Assembly: GCF_902459465.1 (NCBI RefSeq)
Contig: NC_047066.1
Coordinates: 17,239,047-17,303,046, forward strand
Source of the DNA: Asterias rubens
Lineage: Eukaryota > Echinodermata > Asteroidea > Forcipulatida > Asteriidae
Length of the DNA: 64,000 nucleotides
Direction of reading: 5' to 3'
The position numbers and the translations under genes were made by a program. Of this stretch, positions 11,043 to 59,597 are shown in pieces. A model generated the notes under the pieces. It searched no databases, was not told where the DNA came from, and saw nothing but the letters and a program-made list of their open reading frames with translations. The first letter of the stretch is position 1, and each line of letters opens with the position of its first letter.

Positions 11043-11401
11043 AGTTTGATTTTAATTGTATCGTTATCTTTTGTATTACAACCAATTTGTCCCCTTTATC
11101 CACTTATTGGTCAATTCATGTTTTTCTCTTCAAATGACCAAATCAATCGATGCATGCACCACAACAAAATGACTACCTAATCAAGCATAATAACCACACA
11201 TGTATACACTGTACATGCACATGTACAGTATCTAATAAAGATCCAACAAACTTTTGTAATGCACATCACCCAAAATATGTTTTAATGGCCGGTGATATTT
11301 AAACCATTCTTTCAAATAATTCATTTCTGAAGCATACACATGTTAGATGTACTGCAATAACACATGTGCCTAAGTAGTGTGTGCTTTATCAATCTGAACA
11401 C

Positions 11402-11718
11402 ACTAGCTACATCCCATTTCCCAATGCTTCTTGACTGAACTATCAATTACATGGACGCTAATCCTAGGGTATGGGCAACAAAGTGACAAGGAAGCATCAG
11501 CCTACTAACAGACTTGCTTATTTACTTATGATTTATGTTTGGAAGAAACTAGCTACAGCCCATTTCCCAATGCTTCTTGACTGAACTATCACTTATAGAT
11601 GGAGGCTGTACCTTGGTGTACCTTGGGTAGGGGCAACATTAAAATAAGTGACAAGGAAGCATTAGCCTACCAACAGACTTGTTTATTTGCTTAATGATTT
11701 CTATTTGGAAGAAACTGT
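11402..11718 (+). repeat. Local tandem duplication of about 150 bp
   Basis: The block beginning ACTAGCTACATCCCATTTCC (11402) recurs as ACTAGCTACAGCCCATTTCC (11548). Both continue through CAATGCTTCTTGACTGAACT and GTGACAAGGAAGCAT to TTTGGAAGAAACT. The copies differ by small insertions and substitutions. Confidence 0.85.
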
Positions 11719-11872
11719 GTGTTAATAGTGACATAAGAACCATACCCACTGTCAACATTGTATATACTCTCCACTTTTATTTGGATTCATTCAATTCAAG
11801 TTCTCTCTTTTTGGATGTTGATTTGCATTTTTAGTCAAAGCAGAAATGGATGCATTTAGCTTTTAACCTCCC

Positions 11873-12457
11873 TTAAAAGGGTCTATGTACTTTTTTCTAA
11901 CACACACACAATGTCCACAGATTTACATTAGTTTTTACACAGTTTGAGGATGATGATAGAAAGCTTCCCTTGGTGCTGTAGTTTTTTTTAGAAATGAGTA
12001 AAACAAATAATTTTTGTCTCAGTTTTAGAATGTAAAAATGTATTAACCAGTTATGCCATGTTTATGGTATAATATCATAACTGGTTAATGGGTTTTACAG
12101 CCGTGACACTTGTGTCCTTAAGCAAGACACATAACCATTGCTTCGTCCTTCGGATGGGACGTAAAGCCGTTGGTCCCATGTGTTGTGTAAACGCATGTAT
12201 AAGAACCCAGTGCACTTATTGAAAAGAGAAGGGGTTCTGCATGGTGTTCCTGGCTGGATTGGCAGCATGTTGCGCCACAGCACCTTGTAAACCATTACAT
12301 GGTGCTTAAGGATTAGGTCAGTAATAATACCTGGCACTTAGTATCCTTTGGCAAAAGGCGCGTTATAAATACGATTATTATTATTTATTAAAATAATTTA
12401 ATTTTAAAGTTTAATGTAAATCTGTGGACATTTTGAAAAAGTACCCAAATCCTTTAA
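11873..12457. mobile_element. Foldback family F2, copy 2, split by a SINE
   Basis: Begins TTAAAAGGGTCT and ends near AAATCCTTTAA. It contains GATGATAGAAAGCTTCCCTT and an inner TAACCAGTTATG / CATAACTGGTTA stem. The right half is largely replaced by a SINE at about 12092-12400. Confidence 0.7.
12092..12400 (+). mobile_element. SINE-like element with L2-type 3' tail
   Basis: The body contains CCTTAAGCAAGACACATAAC, GGATGGGACGTAAAGCCG and TTGCGCCACAGCACCTTGTA. The 3' end reads GCGCGTTATAAATACGATTATTATTATT, the form of L2-mobilised SINE tails. It lies inside a foldback repeat and so inserted later. I recall this sequence as a common echinoderm dispersed repeat. Confidence 0.65.
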
Positions 12458-12891
12458 GGTACTTTTTGTAACACAAAACATAATGTCCTCAGATTTACAA
12501 TTAACTTACTCAGTTTGAAATGAATGATGCTAGAAAGCTTCCCTTTAAATATTACTTACTGATGTGCTGTAGTTTTTGAGCAATGAGTAAAACAAGTCAC
12601 AAAAATAATTTTCATCTCAGTTTCGTCTTTAGCATGTAAAAACATTTTAACTAGTTGTGGTACAATACCATAACTGGTTAATCCGTTTTTACATGAGACT
12701 AAAACAATTTTGTGACTCTGAGACTAAAATAATTTATGTGACATTGTTGTACTCATTTCTAAAAACTACAGCACCTCAGCAAGTAATAATTTAAAGGAAG
12801 CTTTCTACTATCATTATCTTCAAACTGTTTAAGTTTCAAGTCAATCTGTGGACATTGTGTTTTGTATAACAACAAGTACACAGACCCTTAG
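12454..12891. mobile_element. Foldback family F2, copy 3
   Basis: The best-preserved F2 copy. The left half contains GATGCTAGAAAGCTTCCCTT and TGTGCTGTAGTTTTTGAG; the right half inverts these as CTACAGCACCTCAG and AAGGAAGCTTTCTACTATC. The central stem is GTACAATACCATAACTGG. It abuts the previous copy at a shared TTTAA. Confidence 0.75.
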
Positions 12892-12954
12892 ACAAGAAAG
12901 TAAAGTAGATCCTAGTGATATTTGCCGAGGGTTCTAGGATTGAGTAGTTGTACA

Positions 12955-13096
12955 GGGGTTGATTTCACAAAGAGACTACCTAACTTAGGACTAGTCCAAG
13001 GAGATATACAAATTGCATGGATAGTCCTAAGTTAGGACGAGTAACTGGTCCTAACTCGATATAAGACTAGTCCTAACTGTTTGTGAAATCCACCCC
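12955..13096. mobile_element. 142-bp palindromic MITE
   Basis: Begins GGGGTTGATTTCACAAAGAG and ends with an inverted match ending TTTGTGAAATCCACCCC. The interior holds alternating ACTTAGGACTAGTCC-like inverted blocks. No target duplication was clear. Confidence 0.8.
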
Positions 13097-13795
13097 AGGT
13101 CCTGTTGGAATCTCAACAAAACACTATATTAAGATTCGCTATATACATGTACATACAAAATAGAGACATACACAAACACACACACACACACAAGGTGGAT
13201 TCTCTGAAGAATGCAGATTGAAACTTTACACAGTCAAAGCATGAATGTATCTTTCAAACACCTGTTATAGTATATTATGAAGAAATTCTTTTGGAAGGTG
13301 TAGTAGTGCACAAAGCCAAAATTGGGAAATAGTGTAAATACCTCTTTGTATGCACTGAAAATAAAGGACAATAAATTATTTGCACAGCAAAGGTCAAGTA
13401 CAAACTAATAAAATACATTACTGCTTAACATTAACAATGATGTTTTCTTTGTTAGGGCTTGAGGTGTGTACGATCCTACTACTGGCTGGCCAATTATCTT
13501 CAACTACATGATCAATAATTTTGTTAGTATCATGGCCAAAGGTTGACATGAATGCAAGTACATGTACATGTAACTGACAAGCACTCACCATGCAAGTTGA
13601 AGCAAGATTCCACAGTACATACATATATACACAAACATAGTTACAGTAGCATGCCCTCTCCACTTCCTAACTCAAATTCAATCAAGATTTTAAAAAAAAA
13701 TCAAATGTTTCATGGTACTTGTCGCCTAGAGGGCAATACTTCCAAATACACCAGTAATTACAATTGAGACAAAGTTCTCTTTCAACACCAGCCAC
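13097..13795 (-). other. Probable PP1 3'UTR and downstream DNA
   Basis: Immediately downstream of the PP1 stop on the minus strand. It contains a (CA)n run near 13178-13192. I found no AATAAA on the minus strand within these 700 bases, so the transcript end is not placed. Confidence 0.35.
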
Positions 13796-51926
<38,131 letters not shown>

Positions 51927-52053
51927 TTGAACAGCTTCTTAAACTCAAGAAGATGTCAGTTAGTAAATTAGAAATTCTCAAATAATCAGGATGACGGTTG
52001 ATGAACATGTAACTAGTTCAATTATCGTACTGTCCAAAAATTATTAATCTTCG

Positions 52054-52090
52054 AAGATGGCGATGGTCGATCTTAATGCGCATGCGCGCA
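52054..52090. promoter_or_regulatory. Probable PP1 core promoter: YY1-like and NRF-1 sites
   Basis: AAGATGGCG at 52054-52062 matches the YY1 consensus and TGCGCATGCGCG at 52077-52088 matches the NRF-1 consensus (YGCGCAYGCGCR) exactly. They lie 128-165 bases upstream of the PP1 ATG, with no TATA box evident. This is typical of housekeeping promoters. Whether they also serve the rightward strand is unknown. Confidence 0.55.
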
Positions 52091-52155
52091 AGTATAAGCA
52101 CATAACCGCAGGACGCAAGCGCAGTTTCGAAATGTTTCCCTGACAATTTATTTTG

Positions 52156-52212
52156 TAGTCTGGTTCCCAGACCCAAAAATCAATAGGAATCTTTGGTCAG
52201 GGGACCAGACTA
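52156..52212. mobile_element. 57-bp mini-element with 9-bp target duplication
   Basis: Ends TAGTCTGGTTCCC and GGGGACCAGACTA, flanked by perfect TTTATTTTG direct repeats (52147-52155, 52213-52221). TAGTCTGGTTCCCAGACCC also occurs near 46735. Confidence 0.8.
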
Positions 52213-52653
52213 TTTATTTTGACCCTTTTCGACAATACTTTTCGATCATAAAAACTAAAAACTATAAAAACGACTGGATTTGGCTTTGGCTTTGGATCCA
52301 GTCGCCGGAGCCATTATTACGGAACGCAGTATCTTTCGGCTTTGGCTTGATTACGTCACATTCATGATCATAAACTTTTTCTTGCGGGAGCCTTTTAAAA
52401 TCCTCGGTTTAAAAAAAGTGACAAATTCGGCTCTTTTGAGGACATTTATTAGACTAGCCTAACATTAAACAACAGTCTTCGCATGGGACGCCATACGGAA
52501 ACTTTTCCTTCACATGATATCACCATCACCAACTGAGAAGGCAAACAAATTTCATCAATGAAATTGAAATATCACGATATTAATTAGGGTAAGTTTTGAA
52601 AGATAATAAAATGTAATTTTTGGATGGTTTACTTACCATGCATGGGATGGGGA

Positions 52654-52705
52654 TAGACCCAGTAACTGGGGCGCTGTATTCCTTTTTCGAAATTTTGACA
52701 TTATC
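52654..52705. repeat. Inverted match to 54337-54390
   Basis: GACCCAGTAACTGGGGCGCT and AAATTTTGACATTATC appear inverted at 54337-54390. The pair brackets 1.6 kb holding two other foldback structures. Confidence 0.85.
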
Positions 52706-52854
52706 TTATGTATGACCGATTCGTAGCGTCATACGTTAATAACGTATAACGTCGTTATCGACCCTTATATATGTTTAAAATGATTGATTTTTGGTACTAA
52801 TCACTAGTGCATTATTTAATATTACGCCAACATTCAAATGAGTCAAAAAGAAAC

Positions 52855-53288
52855 CGGTCCTACTACTTGCCGTCAACTCGCCGTCAACTCATTTTCGTGC
52901 CGTCAACTCATTAAATTTACATTAAAAATTTATAAATGGGGCACGGAAGTGTTAAGTCTGGGCTAAAATAAACTACATATTTCTCATGGTTTTCGGTGTG
53001 TTGATAAAAAAAAAAGTAGCAATCATGACATTGACATCTGGGCCAAGACTAATCCATGTGAAAAAGCAAGATGGTGACCGACGGTTTTGCTGCTTCGAGA
53101 TAATTTTTTCACAAGATAAAAAACTAAATTTTTATTCCGAAATATGACCTAAAACTTACGCGAATTATCTTTGAGCTGATATATACTTTACTGTTCTATG
53201 CTTCTTTTGTGGAATTAAATATATATTGGAGGGGTTGACGGTGAGTTGACGGCGCAAGTGAGTTGACGGCAAGTAGCTAGTAGGACCC
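52855..53288. mobile_element. 434-bp foldback element with 8-bp target duplication
   Basis: Begins GGTCCTACTACTTGCCGTCA and ends with the inverse, GACGGCAAGTAGCTAGTAGGACC, with GAGTTGACGGC repeated two or three times in each arm. It is flanked by AAAGAAAC (52847-52854, 53289-53296). The 8-bp duplication is compatible with an hAT-type MITE. Confidence 0.8.
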
Positions 53289-53376
53289 AAAGAAACATCA
53301 ACCAACCTCGAAAGTTCAAAACAAAATTACTATCTGCTAGATTGAATTTCATTCTGCTTTAGTCACTAGATGGATT

Positions 53377-53438
53377 AGTTGCGATAACGTAACCCTCCTC
53401 CCGACGGCCGTCGGGAGGAGGGTTACGTTATCGCAACT
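53377..53438. repeat. 62-bp perfect palindrome with 9-bp flanking repeat
   Basis: Left half AGTTGCGATAACGTAACCCT... (53377-53407) is followed without a loop by its exact reverse complement (53408-53438), centred on GACGG|CCGTC. TAGATGGAT flanks it at 53367-53375 and 53440-53448. Confidence 0.92.
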
Positions 53439-53471
53439 ATAGATGGATCACGTGAGGTGGTTACTATGGAT

Positions 53472-53620
53472 AACTTTCCGTATGGCATGTATGGCGCCAC
53501 CACTTTTTCACTTTCCACTTTTTTACTCATTTTTACAAAAAGGGATATCTCATTGAGGTAAATTAGATACTATATTATTTCATGTCGAATGAAAAAGTGG
53601 TGGCGCCATACGGAAACTTT
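53472..53620. repeat. Inverted repeat with GGCGCCACCACTTTTTCA arms
   Basis: ATGGCGCCACCACTTTTTCA (53491-53510) is matched inversely by TGAAAAAGTGGTGGCGCCAT (about 53590-53609), with CCGTATGGC / GCCATACGG outside. Confidence 0.85.
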
Positions 53621-53711
53621 TCCGTTACTATTTGGGATTCTATGGCGTGCCAATATGGGGAAAAAATTAAAATATTTTAAGTGAAAATTACAACAAAATT
53701 TTTTTTTTATT

Positions 53712-55035
53712 AACTGCATACTGTAATAAATTCAGATAAGCGTAATAAATATTATGTCTACATTAAAGAGAAAACATCATAGATTGGTTTATCTCCTGAA
53801 ACCAAACATTACTGGTCTGAAATGGGGGAAAACGGATGTTATGAAGTGTGTGTGCTTCAAAGGGGGGTTGGGTGTTTTACTTTCATGCCTTATGATATCT
53901 CTGGATTCTAATATAGTAGCCATAATGCCTTAGGACAAAAATGTAATTAAATTTGTTAAGTAGTAATTGAATAATATTTTTGATTTATTTTGCACGCCAT
54001 ACTTGCTTCTGAATATTCAATAAAAAAACAACCAATGAAAAGTGTGAAAACATATGACGTTGTCATTGCTCCAATGTCGTGCATGCATTATAAGCACTGT
54101 TAATGGCGGACTGTCTCTCGCAACGTAAAACCAAATCTTAAAAAATTTCAACACACCATGAAGTGTAAGTGTTATTGTTAAAAAATTGGCTAGATGATTT
54201 GAAAAAAAAACATTTAGTTTTTGATTGTGAACAATTTTCCTGTTATCCTACTGAAAACACATGACACAGGATACTTCTAGAAACTATAAGTCAAGCTCAC
54301 AGGGGAGCCTTATATAGTTTGCTAGAAGTAATGATCGATAATGTCAAAATTTCGGGGAAAAAAGGAATCTAGCGCCCCAGTTACTGGGTCCATGCTGGGT
54401 CTAGCATGGGGATGGTTACTCTGCCTGGTAGTGGTAGTTGCGAGGGGTATCGGTCCTGCGGGACTATTTGTAACGCGCAGATTTAAGGTATAGGAGGATA
54501 TAGGTCTATCCTGCCTGGCGTCATGTGTTTTCAGTAGGATAACAGGAAAATTGTTCACAATCAAAAACTAAAAAATTGTTTTTTAAATCATCTGTCCAAC
54601 CTTTTTACAATTAAACTACACTTCATCGTGTATTGAAATCATAAAAATTTTTGTTTTTCTCTTGCGAGAGATAATCCACTATTTACATTGCTAATGCGTG
54701 TACGACATTGGAGCGACGTCATGTTTTGAAACCTTTCATTGGTTGGTATTTTATTGAATATTCAGAAGCTAGTATGGCGTGCAAAATAAATAAAAAAATC
54801 TCATTCAATTACAGTTTTGTCCCAAGACATATGGCTACTTGATTAGAATCCGGAGATATCACAAGGCATGACAGTAAAACACCCCGACCCCCTTGAAGCA
54901 CAAATACTTCCAAACAATCTGTTTTCCCCCATTTCAAAACATTTGGTTTCAGGAGTAGGAAACCAATCTGATATTTTCTCTCTTATGTAGACATATATGT
55001 TTTATCATGTTTATCAGAATTTATTACAGTGTAGC
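53712..55035. repeat. Large diverged inverted repeat, arms over 500 bp
   Basis: Left arm about 53712-54265, right arm about 54520-55035, spacer about 254 bp. Inner ends are CCTGTTATCCTACTGAAAAC and its inverse. Further matches include GAATATTCAATAAAA, CAACCAATGAAA and GGCATGATGT-type blocks with many substitutions. The arms contain no recognised gene. Confidence 0.88.
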
Positions 55036-55361
55036 AATATTGTCTGCTGCAAATATTATTCTGTTGAAAGTCAGAATTAAACACCTCTTCACCGTGCTAT
55101 CGATGGTCAATGGATCGGAAAATGATCAATCTAACAGCTAGTGTTTTTCTTGGTTTTCTTAAAATACTAATAATGGGTTTTCATAAAACACATCGAGACA
55201 CATGTTCCTCATTTTTTGTAACTGGTAAGTTACTAATGTCACCTCCATGCGCAATATAAAACAAGGAATATGGGAGGTGGACTAAACAAATTTTGTAAAA
55301 CCACTCATCATTTTCCAAACCTTTTTTGAGCAGTTTTATTTTAATGACTTTTTCATTTTAG
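55036..55361. other. No gene recognised
   Basis: AT-rich; ends in a polypyrimidine tract leading to the acceptor before 55362. Confidence 0.45.
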
Positions 55362-55452
55362 ATGACAAGTCCGTATGCAGTAGTAATTTTTGAGTCTGAA
55401 GGCGAAGAGACTGTGGAGGTTGTTTCTGCATCGTGGCTTGAAACAAAAAAAT
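55362..55452 (+). CDS. Candidate first coding exon, unknown protein
   Basis: Preceded by TTTTTCATTTTAG and followed by GTAAGCTG, so both splice sites look good. The ATG directly after the acceptor opens MTSPYAVVIFESEGEETVEV then VSASWLETKK plus one base. The hydrophobic-F...VEVV..SWL pattern resembles N-terminal segments of uncharacterised metazoan proteins, some related to transposons. It joins in phase with 59598, giving Trp at the junction. Real exon likely; function unknown. Confidence 0.5.
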
Positions 55453-55625
55453 GTAAGCTGTAAACCTACTCTTATCATTTTCTATTTTAAAGTCACTAGG
55501 CTAATTTCCAAGGTTTTATTGCTTTATTTTTTGCTTATATAATTAAAAAAGAACCATTTCATTGACAATGATTACTGGAAATATACTCATCAAGATTCAG
55601 AAGTCTGAAAAATATGAAGTTTTTG

Positions 55626-56199
55626 TTAAAGTCACCTGGAAATAGAATTTTTTTCTTTCAAACATAAGAGTGTATGCTTACGAACAATAAAACAATTTTT
55701 TTAGTAATTGTTTGTCATGATTTATATGTTTAAAAAATATATAAAGTTGTTTGGGGGCTGACTCCGCCTACCCCTTTTGTGACGTCAATCGAGGCAGACT
55801 TTGCCTGCAATGCATATAGTAAACACGTGCAAAGTACATGTACGTCCAAGTCGTGAGTTGGTACGTTTCAAAAAGTGTTTTTCTGCATTCAGCAGCAATA
55901 CACCTGGTCGGCATTGCCGGGAAAAAAAAAAAAAAACTCACATATGCATTTTATAACAAACGGTTACAAACGCTTTTCAAACGCTGTTTACTCTACACAT
56001 TACAAGCAAAGTCTGCCTCGATTGACGTCACAAACAGCGCCCTCTCGGGTCGGGGTCTACTCTTAAATTTGTAAATAACATAAGAACCGATTTTTTAAAA
56101 CCTTATAGTCAACTGTTTATTCACATTCCACTCATCAAAACACATATATTAGTGACAAAAGCTTTGTTTTGAAAAAATACCACTTCCAGGTGACTTTAA
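55626..56199. mobile_element. TTAA-flanked MITE in the first intron
   Basis: TTAAAGTCACCTGGAA at 55626 and TTCCAGGTGACTTTAA ending at 56199 form terminal inverted repeats with TTAA target sites. Inside, GTGACGTCAATCGAGGCAGA and its inverse make a second stem. A 35-base F1 fragment (55953-55985) is included. Confidence 0.85.
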
Positions 56200-57001
56200 G
56201 ATGACTCAATGTAGTTTAGCTTGTCGGAACAGGACAAAATTACAAATCGTTGAGTTACTATTAACAACATACTACGGTTTAGCATGGGGTTTAGTTTATC
56301 AAAGTACAACACCAAATCATGAAGAACTTTGATGAAGCACATGTATTATATAACCAAGTTTTCCAATCGACAAAAACTTCACTTAATTATCAGCACTATA
56401 CATGTGTATCTCTTTATGAATAGCCGAATCGTGTCTGTGTGTGAACGTGTGAACGCTGCAAACCGAGCGCTTCTATGTGAATACACACTCGCACATCAAG
56501 GACTTATCAGATCGAGGACGTCCTCGCTTTAAAAAATTGTGATAAATGCAGCATTATAGCCAGTTTGGACGCCACTGAGATATCTAAGCTTTTGGGACTA
56601 ATCCTCGGTTTACATAATTTACGAGCGGAGTATGTGTGAGTTAACACCATTCTGTCATGTCTGTGGCCGGTTAGCACTCTTGGATGGTTACACCGCCCTC
56701 TGTTGATATTAAGTTTCCTTCTTGTAAAATAGAAGCGGCCATTTCTAATTCTTAACTCATTAATGCATGACGGTTAGCTTATTCAATTTGAGTCGGGTAG
56801 CGTGGCCCAGCCGGTTGCAACTGCATGGGGCGCTGTCAAGGAGACGCATCATAAACATTTAGTGCATTGCATCAGGACCCTAGAGTCAATCATTCGACCC
56901 ATGGCAGCTCTCGAGAGAAGACAAGAAATGGTGAGTGATCTGAGTGTAAATAATTTGCCATGTAATCTGTACTGACTATCACTATACAGTCGTTTGACCA
57001 G
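56200..57001. other. No gene recognised
   Basis: Contains chance frames and GCGCTGTCAAGGAGACGC-like text, but no supported feature. Confidence 0.45.
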
Positions 57002-57990
57002 TTAAAGGAACACGTTGCCTTGGTTGGATCGGTCGAGTTGGTCTTTGAAAAGCTTTTGTAAACGTTTGTTAAAATGCATTGTTGATGTTGTACAAGTACA
57101 ATACAATGATCCACCAAATTTGCCTCGAAATTGCGTGGTTTTCCTTTTACTTTACTAACTAACACGGTCGGCCATTTATGGGAGTCCAAATTTTACTCCC
57201 ATAAATGGCGGACCGTGTAAGTCGACGAGGTCAAAGGAAAACCACGCAATTTTTAGTGATACTTGTGTGGATCATTATATTATACTTGTAAAATATCTTT
57301 CTAACCAAATGCATTTTATAACAAACGGTTACAAACGCTTTTCAAAGACCAATTCGACCGGTTGCACTAAATACCGACAACTCACGACAACTCACAACAA
57401 CAATTTGTAAATGCACTTTAATAGAACATTTGAACAGAAGTCAACCATTGAATATATGCACAAGAGTCATACGCATCTAAATCACTTTCAAACTATTGAA
57501 AAAATTGTAATTTTAATTGAACAAGAAGTTTTGTTTACCCCAAATTTAGTAACGAACGGAAATAGTTTGCCGTGTTGTCTTTCGACGTACCTGGATGATT
57601 CTATTGGACCGCAGGGGTAATTTGTAAGGGTTGAGTTGTATTTTTTTCTTTTTGGTATTTTTTGCCTTGTTTTAGTCAATAACTAAGCCGCCACTCTAGA
57701 ATTTGAAGTAATTAGGTGAGATTTTAATATAATAATTTTGAACTCCATGAGAGGCACATAAAATAGTGAATAATCATCTTGCATATTGTTTCACCCCTGC
57801 GGTGTAATGGAATCGTCCAGGTACGTCGAAAGACAACATGGCGGATATTTTCGTTCATTACTAAATTTGGGGTAAAACACACTTTGTTACAAATAAAAAA
57901 ACATTATTTTTCAACAGTTTGAAAGTGGTTTAGATGCATATATGACTCTTGTGCATATATGAAACGGTTGACTTATGTTCAAATGTTCTG

Positions 57991-58325
57991 TTAAAGCCAT
58001 TACACACTTTCGGTAAACAGTATTGTCCAAGTCCCACACTTCGTGAAAATTTAGGCTCAATCGGTCATCAGAGTAGGGAGAAAATAACAGGAAAACCCAC
58101 TCTTGTTTCCGCACGTTTCGCCGTGTCATGACATGTGTTTACTATAAATCCGTAATTCTCATTGTCGAGAATTGATAATTGTTTTAATGTTTCCTCAAAA
58201 AGTAAAGCATTACATGGAGTAATATTTCAAGAGAAGTCTTTCATCATTACCTTCTGTAAACCCTGTAGGTTATTTGTAAATCTGTGAACTTTTTTTTCTG
58301 TACCTAAAGTGTATAAGGGCTTTAA
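57991..58325. mobile_element. 335-bp TTAA MITE
   Basis: TTAAAGCCATTACACACTTT at 57991 and AAAGTGTATAAGGGCTTTAA ending at 58325 are inverted termini (two mismatches) with TTAA target sites. Inserted at the edge of an inverted arm of the composite element. Confidence 0.85.
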
Positions 58326-58421
58326 GCTTTTTAAACATTTATGCATTAGTCGGTTATAGTTAATGAATAGACAAAAGGAAAATTCTGGGACAATCTACGC
58401 CAGATTGTGAAACTATCAAAA

Positions 58422-58845
58422 GCTGTGTTTTACGCAGATGCACAGATTAACATTAAACTTACAGGGTTTGAAGATAATGATAGTAGAAAGCTTCCCTTCG
58501 AGTATTACTAACTTAGGTTGTGTAGTTTTTGAGAAATGAGTAAAACAAGTCACAAAATCATTTTGGTCTCATGAGACCAAAACTATTTGAGCATGTAAAA
58601 TCCCCTTAACCAGTTATGATATTATACCAAAACCATAGCATAACTGGTTAATGCGTTTTTACATGCTAAATCTGAGACGAAAATTATTACTTTTACTCAT
58701 TTCTCAAAAACTACAGCACCTCAGTAAGTAAAATTTCAAGGGAAGCTTTCTTCTATCATACTCTTCAAACTGTGTAAGTTTAATGTAAATCTGTGGACAT
58801 TGTGTTTTTTGTTAGGAAAAAGTACATATTATACCCTTTAAAGTG
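58422..58845. mobile_element. Foldback family F2, copy in composite element
   Basis: Contains GATGATAGTAGAAAGCTTCCC and AACTACAGCACCTCAG...GGGAAGCTTTCTTCTATCAT in inverted order, with the central ATAACTGGTTA stem and terminal CCTTTAA. Confidence 0.75.
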
Positions 58846-59032
58846 CATTTATAAATTGTTGTCGTGAGGGGTCGTTAGTTGTCTGTATTTAGTGCGACCC
58901 AACTCGACCCATCCAAGGCAACGTGTTCCTTTAACGATGACTTAAACTTTTCAACAAACACATAGTTAAATTATTTAGGACATTACCAATTTATGTTTAT
59001 GCATGTGATTAAGAATAAGCCCAAATAATACG

Positions 59033-59158
59033 TACCCAAGTTGGAAATCCCGAAGTTATTTCGAACCCAAGTCAAGTCATACCAAAGTCAATTCATACCC
59101 GAGTTAACTCTTACCCAAGTCAACTCGTACCCGAGTCAACTCGTACCCTGATTCAACA
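59033..59158 (-). repeat. 16-bp minisatellite, inverted array
   Basis: Diverged copies of ACCCAAGTCAACTCGT on the plus strand, the complement of the unit at 59375-59520. About seven units. Confidence 0.8.
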
Positions 59159-59374
59159 CGTAGTATTCTTCTAATGTTTTAAACATTTCAGCCTGTAATT
59201 TCGTTTTTATATAATGTTTGATGCATGAAAGACATAGACCTAAAAAGGGTTAACTTCTTTAACCGTAATATTCTTTCAATGTTTATAAGAGTCGGCCTGT
59301 AGTTTTTGTTTTGATGTTCCTCTCTTTTCTGCTTAAAAACTATTTTCAAAGACAAAATAGACGATGTATAAAAC

Positions 59375-59520
59375 GAGTTGGGTACGAATTGACTTGGGTA
59401 CGAGTTGACCCGGGTACGAGTTGACTTAGGTACGAGTTGACTTGGGTACCAGTTGACCCGGGTACGAGTTGACTTAGGTACCAGTTGACTTGGGTACCAG
59501 TTGACTTGGGTACAAGATGA
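59375..59520 (+). repeat. 16-bp minisatellite array
   Basis: About nine units of GGGTACGAGTTGACTT with variants (GTACCAG, GACCC). Faces the array at 59033-59158 across about 220 bp. Confidence 0.9.
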
Positions 59521-59597
59521 CCAGAATTTGTATGTAATCCCCCCCCCCCCAACAAATTATATACAAATTAATCAACCGTTTGCTCTTTATATTTCAG

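Larger units (their letters stand above)
57364..58895. mobile_element. 1.5-kb composite TIR element
   Basis: Terminal inverted repeats of about 55 bp with mismatches begin GCACTAAATACCGACAACTC (57364) and end with the inverse at 58895. Inside are inverted arms 57418-57625 / 57785-57990 (TCTTTCGACGTACCTGG and its inverse), a TTAA MITE and an F2 copy. No transposase was seen. Confidence 0.8.
57002..58934. mobile_element. Foldback family F1 copy split by a TIR element
   Basis: F1 begins TTAAAGGAACACGTTGCCTT at 57002 and ends GGCAACGTGTTCCTTTAA at 58934, with the central ACTCCCATAAATGG stem near 57190. A separate element, 57364-58895, lies just inside the right end. Confidence 0.85.

Noticed and set aside
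59346..59555. Repetitive LSQLVPGSTGTQVN-type frame
   Set aside because: Translation of the 16-bp minisatellite; open only because of the repeat phase.
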